Source: Bacilli bacterium (GTDB taxonomy: Bacteria; Bacillota_I; Bacilli_A; RF39; UBA660). Taken from it: a stretch of 64,000 nucleotides of DNA. Every line of letters starts with the position of its first letter. Position 1 is the first letter of the stretch. The notes beneath the pieces are model-generated. The model saw only the letters and a program-made list of their open reading frames with translations. It ran no database searches and was not told where the DNA came from. Made by a program: the position numbers and the translations under genes. Below are positions 1-8,880 of the stretch, piece by piece. Location: the NCBI GenBank assembly GCA_900768815.1, contig CAAGEE010000004.1, positions 143,796 through 207,795 of the forward strand. Direction: 5' to 3'.

Positions 1-47
1 GTTGCTTTAGTATTATTTAAGATATTAGTATTATAGGAGGTAAAGTT

Positions 48-890
48 ATGAGTAATATAAGTATAAGAAATGAAAAATTTATTTCTTTTGCTGAAAATAT
101 ACTTGCTAATAAGAAAATTTCTCATGCTTATATTATTGAACTGTGTGATTATGATATTGACCTGTCTCTAGTCAATCGCTTTATTAAGTTATTATTATGT
201 AAGAATGATATTAAAACATTTGATAAACTTAATTGTGGCTCTTGTAATGTCTGTAATTTGATTGATAATCATAATTACCCAGATATTAGATATATAGAAC
301 CTGATGGTAAAGAAATAAAAAAAAATCAACTTTTGGATTTACAAAAGGATTTTAACAATAAATCTTTATTAGAAAATAAAAGAATTTATGTAATTCAGGA
401 AGCAGATAAGTTAAATGTAGCTGCAGCAAATACTTTACTTAAGTTTTTAGAGGAACCAGCTGATGATATAATTGCGATTTTACTTACAAAGAATAGGTAT
501 AAACTTTTGGATACGATTTTATCTAGATGTCAGGTTTTAACTATTGGTAGTGAAGATGACAGTTATGATTATAATGAAGAAATTAATACTATTATTTCAT
601 ATATTGTTAAGGGTGATTCTTTATTTATAAATTATGGTTCTTTATTGGAATTATTACCTGATAAGAATATTGCAATGGATTATTTTAAGAAAATAGAAAT
701 TATTTTTCTGGATTTTTTACAAAATAATAAGTCTTTGTATTCTTGTTTATCTGGTGTCAATAAAGATTCAATTATACGTTTTTTGAATATAATTGAGGTA
801 GAATTAATGAAATTGGATTATAATGTTAATTATAAGTTATGGTTAGATTCTTTGTTTTCTAAGCTGATTGGTGGTGTTAGTAATGATTGA
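48..890 (+). CDS. holB: DNA polymerase III delta-prime subunit
   Basis: Clamp-loader subunit of 280 aa that helps place the beta sliding clamp on DNA at the replication fork. The N-terminus has the HAY signature (residue 26) and a zinc-knuckle-like set of cysteines (C63, C66, C69). Further on come the family stretches NTLLKFLEEP and the SRC motif (LSRCQVL). The Walker A loop that normally follows HAY is not recognisable (ELCDYDIDLS instead), so ATP binding is unlikely; delta-prime is often a non-hydrolysing member of the loader. A good GGAGG sits 7 nt before the ATG. The 3' end overlaps ricT by 8 bp, the usual Firmicutes arrangement. Confidence 0.9.
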   Translation: MSNISIRNEKFISFAENILANKKISHAYIIELCDYDIDLSLVNRFIKLLLCKNDIKTFDKLNCGSCNVCNLIDNHNYPDIRYIEPDGKEIKKNQLLDLQKDFNNKSLLENKRIYVIQEADKLNVAAANTLLKFLEEPADDIIAILLTKNRYKLLDTILSRCQVLTIGSEDDSYDYNEEINTIISYIVKGDSLFINYGSLLELLPDKNIAMDYFKKIEIIFLDFLQNNKSLYSCLSGVNKDSIIRFLNIIEVELMKLDYNVNYKLWLDSLFSKLIGGVSND

Positions 891-1671
891 TGTATTAGTT
901 GTTAGTTTTGATAATAATAGGCAATTAGCATTTCTTTCTCCTAGTGATTTAAATTTTTCTGTCGGAGATAAGGTAGTAGTTAGTACTGAAAATGGTTTTC
1001 AACTTGCTACTGTTAAAAAAGATATATATAAAGAAAAAAAAGATAATTTGGTATTACCTTTAGATAAAGTTGTTAGAAAGGCAACAGAAGAAGATTTAAA
1101 ACAATTTAATGAGAATATTAAGTGTGCTACTAAGGCTCTTGAAGACGCAAAGAAATTTAGTAAAGATTTAAAATTGAACATGAATTTCTTGGAGGCTTTT
1201 TATAACCTTGATAAGTCACAATTATTGTTTTCCTTTTTAGCAGATGATCGTGTTGATTTTAGAGAACTTGCTAAAAAATTAGCACAAAAGTATAAAACTA
1301 GAATTGAATTAAGACAGATTGGTGTTAGAGATAAGGCTAAAAGAGTTGGTGGACTTGGTCCTTGTGGTTTATTTTTATGTTGTAATTCATTTTTGACTGA
1401 TTTTAGTAGTGTTTCTATTAATATGGCTAAAAATCAGTTTCTAGCACTTAATCCTTCTAAAATCAATGGTGTATGTGGTAGACTTTTATGTTGTTTAGGA
1501 TATGAAAATGACGTTTACACTGAATTAAAAAAAGGTTTACCAAAGATTGGTTCTATTATGGAAACTGAACATGGGGTTGGAAAAGTTGTTTCAATTGATG
1601 TGTTTAAACGAACTTATAGTGTTGATTTAAAGGAAAAAGGAATTATAGAATTTGAGCAGGTTGATAAATAA
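883..1671 (+). CDS. ricT: PSP1-domain protein RicT (YaaT)
   Basis: A 262-aa protein. In Bacillus, RicT (YaaT) joins RicA and RicF in the Fe-S-containing Y-complex that promotes RNase Y-dependent mRNA maturation and affects sporulation and biofilm formation. The PSP1 core is clear: DGRVDFRE-like sequence (DDRVDFRELAK), RIELRQIGVRD, and two cysteine clusters, GPCGLFLCC and CGRLLCC, the likely Fe-S ligands. I chose the ATG at 883 (MIDVLVVSF), which aligns with family N-termini; a GTG at 868 would add five residues. It is translationally coupled to holB upstream and to the methylase gene downstream (1-bp overlap). Confidence 0.9.
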   Translation: MIDVLVVSFDNNRQLAFLSPSDLNFSVGDKVVVSTENGFQLATVKKDIYKEKKDNLVLPLDKVVRKATEEDLKQFNENIKCATKALEDAKKFSKDLKLNMNFLEAFYNLDKSQLLFSFLADDRVDFRELAKKLAQKYKTRIELRQIGVRDKAKRVGGLGPCGLFLCCNSFLTDFSSVSINMAKNQFLALNPSKINGVCGRLLCCLGYENDVYTELKKGLPKIGSIMETEHGVGKVVSIDVFKRTYSVDLKEKGIIEFEQVDK

Positions 1672-2414
1672 TGGAACGATTGGATGATATATTAGGTTAT
1701 AAAAATAGGAAGATTTATCAAGATGATGATTGTTTTTCTTTTTCATTAGATAGTATTATGCTTGCTAATTTTGCAACTATTAGGATGAGAGATAAAAATA
1801 TTTTAGATTTAGGGTGTGGAAATGGAGTAATTCCTCTAATTCTTTCTCTTAGAACTGATAAGAAAATAGTTGGAGTTGAGTTACAAAAAAAATTGGCTAA
1901 TTTGGCTATTAAGTCAGTTGAATATAATGATCTTGAGTCACAAATTGAAATTTTAAATATAAATATGAAAGATTATGTTAATACTGAGACAATGGAAAAG
2001 TACGATTTAATTACTTGTAATCCTCCGTATTTTAAAGTTAATGAAGAAAACTATTTTAATTTATCTTTAGAAAAGGTTATTGCGCGTCATGAAGTAGAAG
2101 TAACGCTTGATGATGTTTTTTGCATTTCAAAAAAATTATTGAAAAATAATGGAAATTTTGCTATTGTACATAGACCGGTTAGATTAATGGAAATTTTTGA
2201 TTTGTTTAGGAAAAATAATATTGAGCCAAAGAGATTACAGTTTGTTTATGAGAAAATTTCAAAAGAATCAACTTTAGTTTTAGTTGAAGGACAAAAGTGT
2301 GGCAAAGCAGGGTTAAAAATAGAAAGGCCGTTTATTTTATATAATGAGGATGGTACTATGACGAAGGAGTACGAGTCTTTATGTAGGGAGGTTATTAATA
2401 ATGCGACAAAGTAG
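1671..2414 (+). CDS. tRNA1(Val) adenine-N6-methyltransferase-like protein (YabB/TrmN6)
   Basis: SAM-dependent class I methyltransferase of 247 aa. The SAM-binding motif I is DLGCGNGVIP, the acidic motif is VGVELQ, and the catalytic tetrapeptide NPPY lies in LITCNPPYF, which indicates N6-adenine methylation. The position between ricT and rsmI is that of Bacillus yabB, a homologue of tRNA m6A37 methylase TrmN6. The GIY-YIG gene (yazA) that often separates yabB from rsmI is absent. It overlaps rsmI by 14 bp in another frame. The exact substrate is inferred from family membership and context only. Confidence 0.82.
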   Translation: MERLDDILGYKNRKIYQDDDCFSFSLDSIMLANFATIRMRDKNILDLGCGNGVIPLILSLRTDKKIVGVELQKKLANLAIKSVEYNDLESQIEILNINMKDYVNTETMEKYDLITCNPPYFKVNEENYFNLSLEKVIARHEVEVTLDDVFCISKKLLKNNGNFAIVHRPVRLMEIFDLFRKNNIEPKRLQFVYEKISKESTLVLVEGQKCGKAGLKIERPFILYNEDGTMTKEYESLCREVINNATK

Positions 2415-3240
2415 TTATGATGGTAGAGCAAGTTTATATTTAATTCCAACTCCTATTGGTAATTTAGATGATATTACTATAAGAGCACTTAATACGTTGA
2501 AGATGGTCGATATAATTTTATGTGAAGATACTAGAGAAACTGGTAAATTACTTAAAAAATATGATATTAAGAAAAGATTAGTTAGTTGTCATGAATTTAA
2601 TGAAGAAAAAGTAAAGTCTGTTGTTGTTGATGATTTAAAAAATGGTTTAAATATAGGACTAGTTACTGATCAAGGAACACCTATTATTAGTGATCCGGGA
2701 TATATTGTTGTTAAAGAAGTTATTGCTAATAATTTAAATGTTATAAGTTTACCTGGTGCGACAGCTTTTGTACCGGCTTTGACGTCTTCAGGAATATATC
2801 CTTCACAGTTTTTGTTCTATGGTTTTTTAAATGCCAAGGATTCTAAACAAAAAACAGAATTACAGTCTTTAAAAAATTTAAAATGCACAATGATTTTTTA
2901 TGAGGCACCACATAGATTAAAAAATACATTAACTAATATGTTAAATGTGTTAGGTGATAGAAATATTTCTATTTCTAGGGAAATTTCTAAAATACATGAG
3001 GAAATTTTAAGAGATAAAATAAGTAATTTAATAGATGTTGCTGATACTTTAAAAGGTGAATTTGTCTTAGTAGTTGATGGAAATCATGATGTAGTTGATT
3101 ATAGTGAGATGTCTATTATTGAACATGTTAAATTATATGTTGAAGATGGCATGGATGAAAAAGATGCTATTAAATTGGTGGCAAAAGAGAGACAAGTTGC
3201 TAAGTCTATAATTTATAAAGAATATCATTTAGGGAAGTGA
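2401..3240 (+). CDS. rsmI: 16S rRNA 2'-O-ribose C1402 methyltransferase
   Basis: RsmI (YraL/YabC family), a tetrapyrrole-methylase-fold enzyme that 2'-O-methylates C1402 in the decoding centre of 16S rRNA. Seen in the 279-aa product: the N-terminal LYLIPTPIGNLDDIT signature, CEDTRETGKLL, the SAM-binding DQGTPIISDPG, SLPGATAFVPAL and YEAPHRL. The start ATG lies inside the end of the preceding methylase gene, after a GGAGG. The C-terminal region is of normal length. It ends with TGA four bases before the pth start, implying one transcript. Confidence 0.93.
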   Translation: MRQSSYDGRASLYLIPTPIGNLDDITIRALNTLKMVDIILCEDTRETGKLLKKYDIKKRLVSCHEFNEEKVKSVVVDDLKNGLNIGLVTDQGTPIISDPGYIVVKEVIANNLNVISLPGATAFVPALTSSGIYPSQFLFYGFLNAKDSKQKTELQSLKNLKCTMIFYEAPHRLKNTLTNMLNVLGDRNISISREISKIHEEILRDKISNLIDVADTLKGEFVLVVDGNHDVVDYSEMSIIEHVKLYVEDGMDEKDAIKLVAKERQVAKSIIYKEYHLGK

Positions 3241-3244
3241 TTAT

Positions 3245-3817
3245 GTGAAGTTGGTAGTAGGATTAGGTAATCCTGGAAAAGAATATGACAAGACGAGACA
3301 TAATGTAGGATTTATGGTTATTGATAATTATATTGAACATATTAATATTAGTGATAATGAGTGGAAAAAGAAATTTAATTCATTATATTTACAAACCGAT
3401 ATAAGAGGAGAAAAAGTTATTTTTATGAAACCTCTTACTTATATGAATTTATCTGGACAAGCAGTTAAAGAAGTTGTTGATTATTTTAAAATTGATATTT
3501 CTGATATTTTAGTTGTTTCAGACGATTTAGATTTACTTGTTGGTAATTTTAAGTTAAGAGAGGCTGGTTCCTCTGGTGGTCATAATGGTTTAAAAAATAT
3601 AGCGTTATGTTTAGGTACTGATAAATTTAAGAGATTAAAAGTTGGTATTTCAAAAAATAGTTCTATTGATATAAAAGATTATGTTTTGGGTAAAATATCT
3701 AGAGACGATTTAGATACATTGAATGGGTTATTTAAGGGATTAAATAATGTTATTGATGACTATTTTGTTTTGCCATTTTCAGATTTAATGAGTAAGTATA
3801 ATCGTAAAAACAGGTGA
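3245..3817 (+). CDS. pth: Peptidyl-tRNA hydrolase
   Basis: Cleaves peptidyl-tRNA released by ribosome drop-off and recycles the tRNA. The 190-aa product starts with the family signature VVGLGNPGKEYDKTRHNVGF, containing the catalytic His (H20) and the N10 and N68-type tRNA contacts (TYMNLSG). DDLDLLVG and SSGGHNGLKNI are also diagnostic. The start is GTG at 3245 following GGAAGTGAT. It lies between rsmI and mfd; in Bacillus pth also directly precedes mfd (with fin between), so the block is conserved but compressed. Confidence 0.95.
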   Translation: MKLVVGLGNPGKEYDKTRHNVGFMVIDNYIEHINISDNEWKKKFNSLYLQTDIRGEKVIFMKPLTYMNLSGQAVKEVVDYFKIDISDILVVSDDLDLLVGNFKLREAGSSGGHNGLKNIALCLGTDKFKRLKVGISKNSSIDIKDYVLGKISRDDLDTLNGLFKGLNNVIDDYFVLPFSDLMSKYNRKNR

Positions 3818-3821
3818 TTTA

Positions 3822-6800
3822 ATGAATTTTTTGGAAAATTTAATTAAAATTGATGTAAAAAAGGACATGGGTATAGTTGGGCTTACCGATGAGTTTTTTT
3901 GCGTTTATTTGTATGATTTATTTAAACAAAAAAATAAAAGTATTCTTTTGGTAGTCAATACTTTGTTTGAGGCAAATAATATATATTCATCTTTAAGTAA
4001 TTATACTGATGATGTTAGACTTTTTCCAATGGATGATTTTTTAACTAGTGAGGCTTTAGCAATTAGTCCTGATTTAAAGATAAATCGATTAAATACTTTG
4101 AGTGATATTATTAGTGAAAAGCCTTTAATTGTTATTACCAATTTAATGGGTTATCTAAGATTCTTACCTGATATGGATAATTATAAAAAACATATAGTTA
4201 GTTTGAAAGTGGGAGATACTATTTCTCCTAAAGATTTAGTTAGTAAACTTGTTAATTGTAGTTATACTAGAAGTACGATTGTTACTAAAACTGGAGAAAT
4301 TGGTGTACGTGGATTTGTTGTTGATATTTATCCTATTGAAGAAGATAAGCCAATAAGAATAGAATTTTTTGGTGATGAAATTGATTCAATTAGATATTTT
4401 GATGTCGAAACACAGAAATCTTTAAAAAGTATAAATGAAATAACTATAAGACCCTATTCAGAATTTTTAACTACTAGTTCTTTTGTAGTAGAAGATGAAT
4501 ATGGAAAACAAAAATACTTACCAAAGTATGAAAACGTAGTATCTATTGCTAAGTATTTTGATGATGGTTTTACTGTATTTAAGGATTTTGAACAATTAAA
4601 AGTTAGCTATTTACATATTTTGGAGGAAATTAATTCTTATAGAAATAGTAGTGATTCTACATTTACTTCAAATTATATGTTTGGATTAGATGATATTTCT
4701 GTTAAATTTCCTTTATACTATATGTCTGTTGATAATTATGTTTCTTCAACAAATAGTATTAGTTTTAATTCTAAGACTATAAATAATTTTGCTGAAAATA
4801 GTGAACAAATAAATAAATTTATAAATAATTCTATTAGAGAAGGAAAAACAGTTTTGATATGTTTAAAGAAATATCAGCTTAGAAGTATTGCTAACAAATT
4901 AAACATGAAATTATATTATTCTGATTTGAATAGTGTTGTCGTTGGACAAGTTAATTTAATTGAAAAAGAGTTTAACCATGGATTTATTTATAATGATATT
5001 GTATTATTAACGGCTTCTGAACTATTTATAACAAGAGAAAAGAGTAGAAAATATAATACTACTTTTAAGTATTCTACTTCTATTTCTGATATTTCTAAAT
5101 TAAGTATTGGAGACTATGTTGTACATAATATACATGGTATTGGTATTTATAATGGTATTAAAACTTTATCATCTTTTGGCTGTGAAAAAGATTATTTAGA
5201 GGTTTTATATCAAGGAACTGACAAGATTTATATACCAGTTGAAAAAATAGATTTATTGATGAAGTATTCTGGTAAAGAGGGAGTTCAACCTAAAATTAAT
5301 AAATTAGGTGGTACTGAATGGGAAAAGACTAAAATTCGAGTTAAGGCTAAAGTTAGAGATATGGCTGATAAATTATTAAGACTTTATGCAGAAAGAGAAA
5401 AAAAATCTGGATATGCTTTCTCACCTGACTCTGAAATGATGATAGAGTTTGAAAATGATTTTCCATATGAACTTACTAGGGACCAAATAACAGCGATACA
5501 ACAAATCAAAATGGATATGGAAAAACCAGTTCCGATGGACAGATTATTATGTGGAGATGTTGGTTTTGGTAAGACTGAGGTAGCATTTGTTGCTGCATTT
5601 AAAGCAATTATGGATTCTAAACAAGTATTATTTTTATGTCCTACTACAATTTTATCTAATCAACATTATGAAAATGCTAAGGAAAGATTTAAGAACTTTC
5701 CAGTATCTATAGCATTACTTAATAGATTTACTTCTCCAAAGGATGTAAAAAAGACAATAGAAGGATTAAAAGATGGTACTATTGATTTAGTTTTTGGTAC
5801 TCATAGATTGTTAAGTGATGATGTTGTACCTAAAGATTTGGGGCTATTAATAATTGATGAAGAACAAAGATTTGGAGTGATGCATAAGGAAAAAATAAAA
5901 CAATATAAGACTAATGTTGATGTATTGACTTTGACAGCAACACCCATTCCTAGAACATTACAAATGTCGTTAGTTGGTATTAGAAGTCTTTCATTGATTG
6001 GAACTCCACCTGTTAATAGGTATCCTGTTCAAACATATGTAGTTCAAGAGAATATGATGATACTTAAGGATGCAATTTACAAAGAGTTAAGTAGAAATGG
6101 ACAAGTATATATTCTTTACAATAAAGTACAATCCATTGAAGAAGAGGCTTTAAAAATTAAAAATTTAGTACCTGAGGCAAATATTGCTGTTGCTCATGGA
6201 CAAATGTCTAAAAGTGAACTTGAAAGTAAGATATTTGATTTTGTTAATAAAAAGTATGATATTTTACTATGTACTACTATTATAGAAACTGGTATAGATA
6301 TTCCTAACGTAAATACTTTAATAATAATAGATGCCGATCGTTTTGGACTTAGTCAACTATATCAGATTAGAGGTAGAGTTGGGCGAAGTGATAGATTTGC
6401 ATATGCTTATTTAATGTATGATGCTAGAAAAGTACTTACTGAGTCTGCTGTTAAAAGACTTAATGTTATTAAAGAGTTTACAGAACTTGGTAGTGGCTTT
6501 TCAATAGCGACAAGAGATTTATCTATTAGAGGTGCTGGAGATATACTTGGTAGTGAACAAGCAGGGTTTATTGATTCAGTAGGAATTGATTTATATTTAA
6601 AAATGCTAAATGATGAAGTAAATAGTATTAGTACTAACAATCTAGAGTCTTTAGAACAGCAAGAAGATAAGGAGTCTAAACCTTTAATTAATGTTTCTAC
6701 ACATATTGATGATAGTTATGTTAGTGACGATGACTTAAAGATTGAGATACATAGAAAGATTAATGAAATTGACTCTAAAGAGAAGTTTGAGGAGATAAAA

Positions 6801-7139
6801 GCAGAATTAGAGGATAGATTTGGGCGTTTAAATGAAGATATAGTTGTTTATATGTATGAAGAATGGTTTGAAAAATTAGCAAGAAGTTTAAAAATAAAAA
6901 ATGTTCACCAGACTAAGAATTCTATTGAATTAGTATTTACGGACGATGTAGTTTCAAAATTAGATATGGATGAAGTATTTATGGATGCTTTTTATATTAC
7001 TAATATGTTTAGGTTTATTAGTAAAGGTAATAATTTGATTATTGTTTTAGATATTATTAAGTTAGAAAAACATCCTATATATTATTTGGTTGCTCTTTTA
7101 GATAAAATTTATACTAAATATAAAAATTGTATTGACTAA
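3822..7139 (+). CDS. mfd: Transcription-repair coupling factor
   Basis: Mfd (1105 aa) removes RNA polymerase stalled at DNA lesions and recruits UvrA. Order of parts: N-terminal UvrB-like region (about 1-350, with RGFVVDIYP), RNAP-interaction domain beginning near GDYVVHNIHGIG (about residue 430), then the RecG-like SF2 translocase with Walker A GDVGFGKTE (about 577), the DEEQRFG box, TATPIPRTLQMS, GRVGRSDR, and a C-terminal TRCF domain. Length is slightly below the usual 1150-1180 aa. It is separated from pth by only four bases and is preceded by AGGTGATTTA. No key motif is missing. Confidence 0.96.
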   Translation: MNFLENLIKIDVKKDMGIVGLTDEFFCVYLYDLFKQKNKSILLVVNTLFEANNIYSSLSNYTDDVRLFPMDDFLTSEALAISPDLKINRLNTLSDIISEKPLIVITNLMGYLRFLPDMDNYKKHIVSLKVGDTISPKDLVSKLVNCSYTRSTIVTKTGEIGVRGFVVDIYPIEEDKPIRIEFFGDEIDSIRYFDVETQKSLKSINEITIRPYSEFLTTSSFVVEDEYGKQKYLPKYENVVSIAKYFDDGFTVFKDFEQLKVSYLHILEEINSYRNSSDSTFTSNYMFGLDDISVKFPLYYMSVDNYVSSTNSISFNSKTINNFAENSEQINKFINNSIREGKTVLICLKKYQLRSIANKLNMKLYYSDLNSVVVGQVNLIEKEFNHGFIYNDIVLLTASELFITREKSRKYNTTFKYSTSISDISKLSIGDYVVHNIHGIGIYNGIKTLSSFGCEKDYLEVLYQGTDKIYIPVEKIDLLMKYSGKEGVQPKINKLGGTEWEKTKIRVKAKVRDMADKLLRLYAEREKKSGYAFSPDSEMMIEFENDFPYELTRDQITAIQQIKMDMEKPVPMDRLLCGDVGFGKTEVAFVAAFKAIMDSKQVLFLCPTTILSNQHYENAKERFKNFPVSIALLNRFTSPKDVKKTIEGLKDGTIDLVFGTHRLLSDDVVPKDLGLLIIDEEQRFGVMHKEKIKQYKTNVDVLTLTATPIPRTLQMSLVGIRSLSLIGTPPVNRYPVQTYVVQENMMILKDAIYKELSRNGQVYILYNKVQSIEEEALKIKNLVPEANIAVAHGQMSKSELESKIFDFVNKKYDILLCTTIIETGIDIPNVNTLIIIDADRFGLSQLYQIRGRVGRSDRFAYAYLMYDARKVLTESAVKRLNVIKEFTELGSGFSIATRDLSIRGAGDILGSEQAGFIDSVGIDLYLKMLNDEVNSISTNNLESLEQQEDKESKPLINVSTHIDDSYVSDDDLKIEIHRKINEIDSKEKFEEIKAELEDRFGRLNEDIVVYMYEEWFEKLARSLKIKNVHQTKNSIELVFTDDVVSKLDMDEVFMDAFYITNMFRFISKGNNLIIVLDIIKLEKHPIYYLVALLDKIYTKYKNCID

Positions 7140-7184
7140 TTGATAAATTATTAGTTAAATTTATTTATGCTAGGAGTTGGGTAA

Positions 7185-7841
7185 ATGATGTATGATATTC
7201 AAAGTCTTAAAGATAATCATGTTAATAATTATAGAAAGGCATTAGTAGAAATTATAAATAATAATACAAATGCCTTATTTGATGAGGATATATCTTCTTT
7301 AATAAAAAAGCCACCTTTAGATTCAATGGATTTGATTAAATCTAAATTTTTAGATTTGGCTAAGAAAAACAAAATAGTGTTAAATGCCGATGTATTGGCA
7401 AAAATTATTGATAGTTATAGAAAAAAGTGTTTAGAAACGTTTGAAAAATTAAAAGGTGTTAGAATTAGTGAATTGTCAAAGCTTGTAAATAATTATTCTT
7501 TGGAAAAAGATAGTGATGTTATTAAAATAAATAAAAAGGATTTTACTGTGATTAACAAAAAAGTAAAAAGTGAAATGAAGAAAATTATTAAATTAAGTTT
7601 AAATCAAGAGATTATTGATAAAGTTAATGAGCTGTTTTCTAATGATGTTGATTCTGGTGTAGTAAAAAAAATTACAAGTGATGTGAGTAAATATATTAAT
7701 GGTAATTATCAAAGACAATTGTTAGAAAATATAGATTTTAAAATATTAGTCAAGGATACTATTTTGATTAATAGTTTTAAAGAACAAAGTGATAGATATT
7801 TATTTACTTTGGAAAATTCAAGAATTTTTGAAATAGAATAG
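7185..7841 (+). CDS. Unrecognised protein between mfd and spoVT
   Basis: I do not recognise this 218-aa protein. It is charged (Lys, Asp, Glu, Asn), has no signal peptide and no membrane segment, and looks largely helical. It begins with two consecutive ATG codons after AGGAGTTGGGTAA. In clostridia a PrsA/SurA-type foldase often lies between mfd and spoVT, but no rotamase motif is visible here. An intrinsic terminator follows it. The position in a conserved sporulation/repair block makes it a real gene; function unknown. Confidence 0.7.
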   Translation: MMYDIQSLKDNHVNNYRKALVEIINNNTNALFDEDISSLIKKPPLDSMDLIKSKFLDLAKKNKIVLNADVLAKIIDSYRKKCLETFEKLKGVRISELSKLVNNYSLEKDSDVIKINKKDFTVINKKVKSEMKKIIKLSLNQEIIDKVNELFSNDVDSGVVKKITSDVSKYINGNYQRQLLENIDFKILVKDTILINSFKEQSDRYLFTLENSRIFEIE

Positions 7842-7852
7842 ATTAAAGTTAT

Positions 7853-7902
7853 AAAGACTTCTGCAAAAAAGTTAAAAGAGTTATGCGAGTAAGTCTTTTT
7901 TT
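7853..7902 (+). terminator. Possible terminator after the 7185-7841 gene
   Basis: AAAGACTT (7853-7860) is the exact reverse complement of AAGTCTTT (7891-7898), with a few more inner pairs (GCA/TGC), followed by a run of T. The long loop makes it less certain than the other terminators in the window. Confidence 0.55.
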
Positions 7903-7931
7903 GTATTTAAATTCTTTATTTTATGGTGCTG

Positions 7932-7978
7932 TTATGGAAATATTTACCAAGGGAATTTATGGAAATATTTATTATAAT
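7932..7978 (+). promoter_or_regulatory. Direct repeat over a candidate spoVT promoter
   Basis: The 15-mer TTATGGAAATATTTA occurs at 7932-7946 and again, exactly, at 7957-7971, start-to-start 25 bp. The second copy abuts TATAAT at 7973-7978. No good -35 is seen. SpoVT of Bacillus represses its own gene, so an autoregulatory operator is plausible but not shown. Confidence 0.45.
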
Positions 7979-8059
7979 ATAAATGAGAGGCAAAGTTTTT
8001 GTATAAAATGCGATTATTGTAGAGAGAATATTAGTATGAAGAAAGTGAGGAATAATTTT

Positions 8060-8590
8060 ATGAAGTCAACAGGTGTAGTAAGAAGAGTGGATGATTTAGG
8101 AAGAATTGTTATTCCCAAGGAGATTCGACGTACTCTTAGAATCCGAGATGGAGAATCGTTAGAAATATTTGTTGATAGAGAAATGATTGCTCTAAAGAAA
8201 TTCTCTAAAATGTCTGACATGAATGAAGTTGCTCAAGAATTAGTAGAAATAATAAATGCTACTATAAATAAAACCGTATTAATTACAGATCGTGATAAAT
8301 TTATTGCCGGTGCTGGTGGTTTAAAGAAAAAATATATAGATACTAATATCTCCAGATATTTAGAAGGTGTTATGAAAGAGAGAAAAAACATATTTGAAAC
8401 AAGTGTACATAGTGTAGAATTGCATGAAAACGAAAAAGATAATCTTTCCTATTTAATCCAACCAATTATTATGAATGGAGATGCTATTGGTTTAGTACTA
8501 ATTATTTCTGATAAAAATGATATTACACAATTAGATGAAAAACTTATTAATGTAATGGCACAATTTTTGGGAAAACATATTGAAGAATAA
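8060..8590 (+). CDS. spoVT: Stage V sporulation transcription regulator SpoVT
   Basis: AbrB-family forespore regulator of 176 aa, the usual size. Residues 1-50 form the swapped-hairpin DNA-binding domain (STGVVRRVDDLGRIVIPKEI, then LRIRDGESLEIFVD). Residues about 56-176 form the GAF-like sensor domain (VLITDRDKFIAGAG, GLVLIIS). In Bacillus SpoVT tunes sigma-G-dependent genes and represses itself. I used the ATG at 8060, preceded by GTGAGG; upstream in-frame sequence does not resemble the family. The gene sits between the mfd block and metG, matching the Bacillus and Clostridium neighbourhoods. An upstream 15-bp direct repeat may be its operator. Confidence 0.93.
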   Translation: MKSTGVVRRVDDLGRIVIPKEIRRTLRIRDGESLEIFVDREMIALKKFSKMSDMNEVAQELVEIINATINKTVLITDRDKFIAGAGGLKKKYIDTNISRYLEGVMKERKNIFETSVHSVELHENEKDNLSYLIQPIIMNGDAIGLVLIISDKNDITQLDEKLINVMAQFLGKHIEE

Positions 8591-8599
8591 AAAAAAGTG

Positions 8600-8835
8600 T
8601 GTTATACTTTGTCCATATCTCAAATGTTGTGATGAAGAGCTTAATGACATATATTTATAAAGAGAACTCTTGGTAGGTGTGAAAGAGGATACGTTGGTTG
8701 TTAAGTATGGCTTTTGAACTATCATATCGATATGTAGGTATGATCGTATATAGGCGTTAACTATTTAAGTGTATAATATCAAGATTATTATAAATAAAGG
8801 TGGTACCGCGAATTAATTCGTCCTTTTGCTATAAT
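8600..8835 (+). promoter_or_regulatory. T-box riboswitch leader of metG
   Basis: Starts downstream of an extended -10 (TGTTATACT, 8600-8608). The conserved T-box with GGTGGTACCGCG lies at about 8796-8811, followed by CGAATTAATTCG and CCTTTT, the 3' side that pairs with AAAGG (antiterminator versus terminator). Near the base of Stem I, AAGAGC (8635-8640) pairs with GCTTTT (8710-8715), and ATG at 8707-8709 in the internal loop is the probable methionine specifier. Uncharged tRNA-Met would then favour read-through into metG. Confidence 0.85.
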
Positions 8836-8880
8836 AATTTTTTTTTGGTATTAATACTATATAAGAAAAGGAGTGATATT

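Noticed and set aside
1..47. End of an upstream gene (perhaps tmk) at the left edge
   Set aside because: Twelve codons ending in TAG at 34-36 are open in one frame, too little to assign.
8800..8880. N-terminal extension of MetRS starting at GTG 8800
   Set aside because: These codons are the conserved T-box sequence; a strong ribosome site lies just before ATG 8881.
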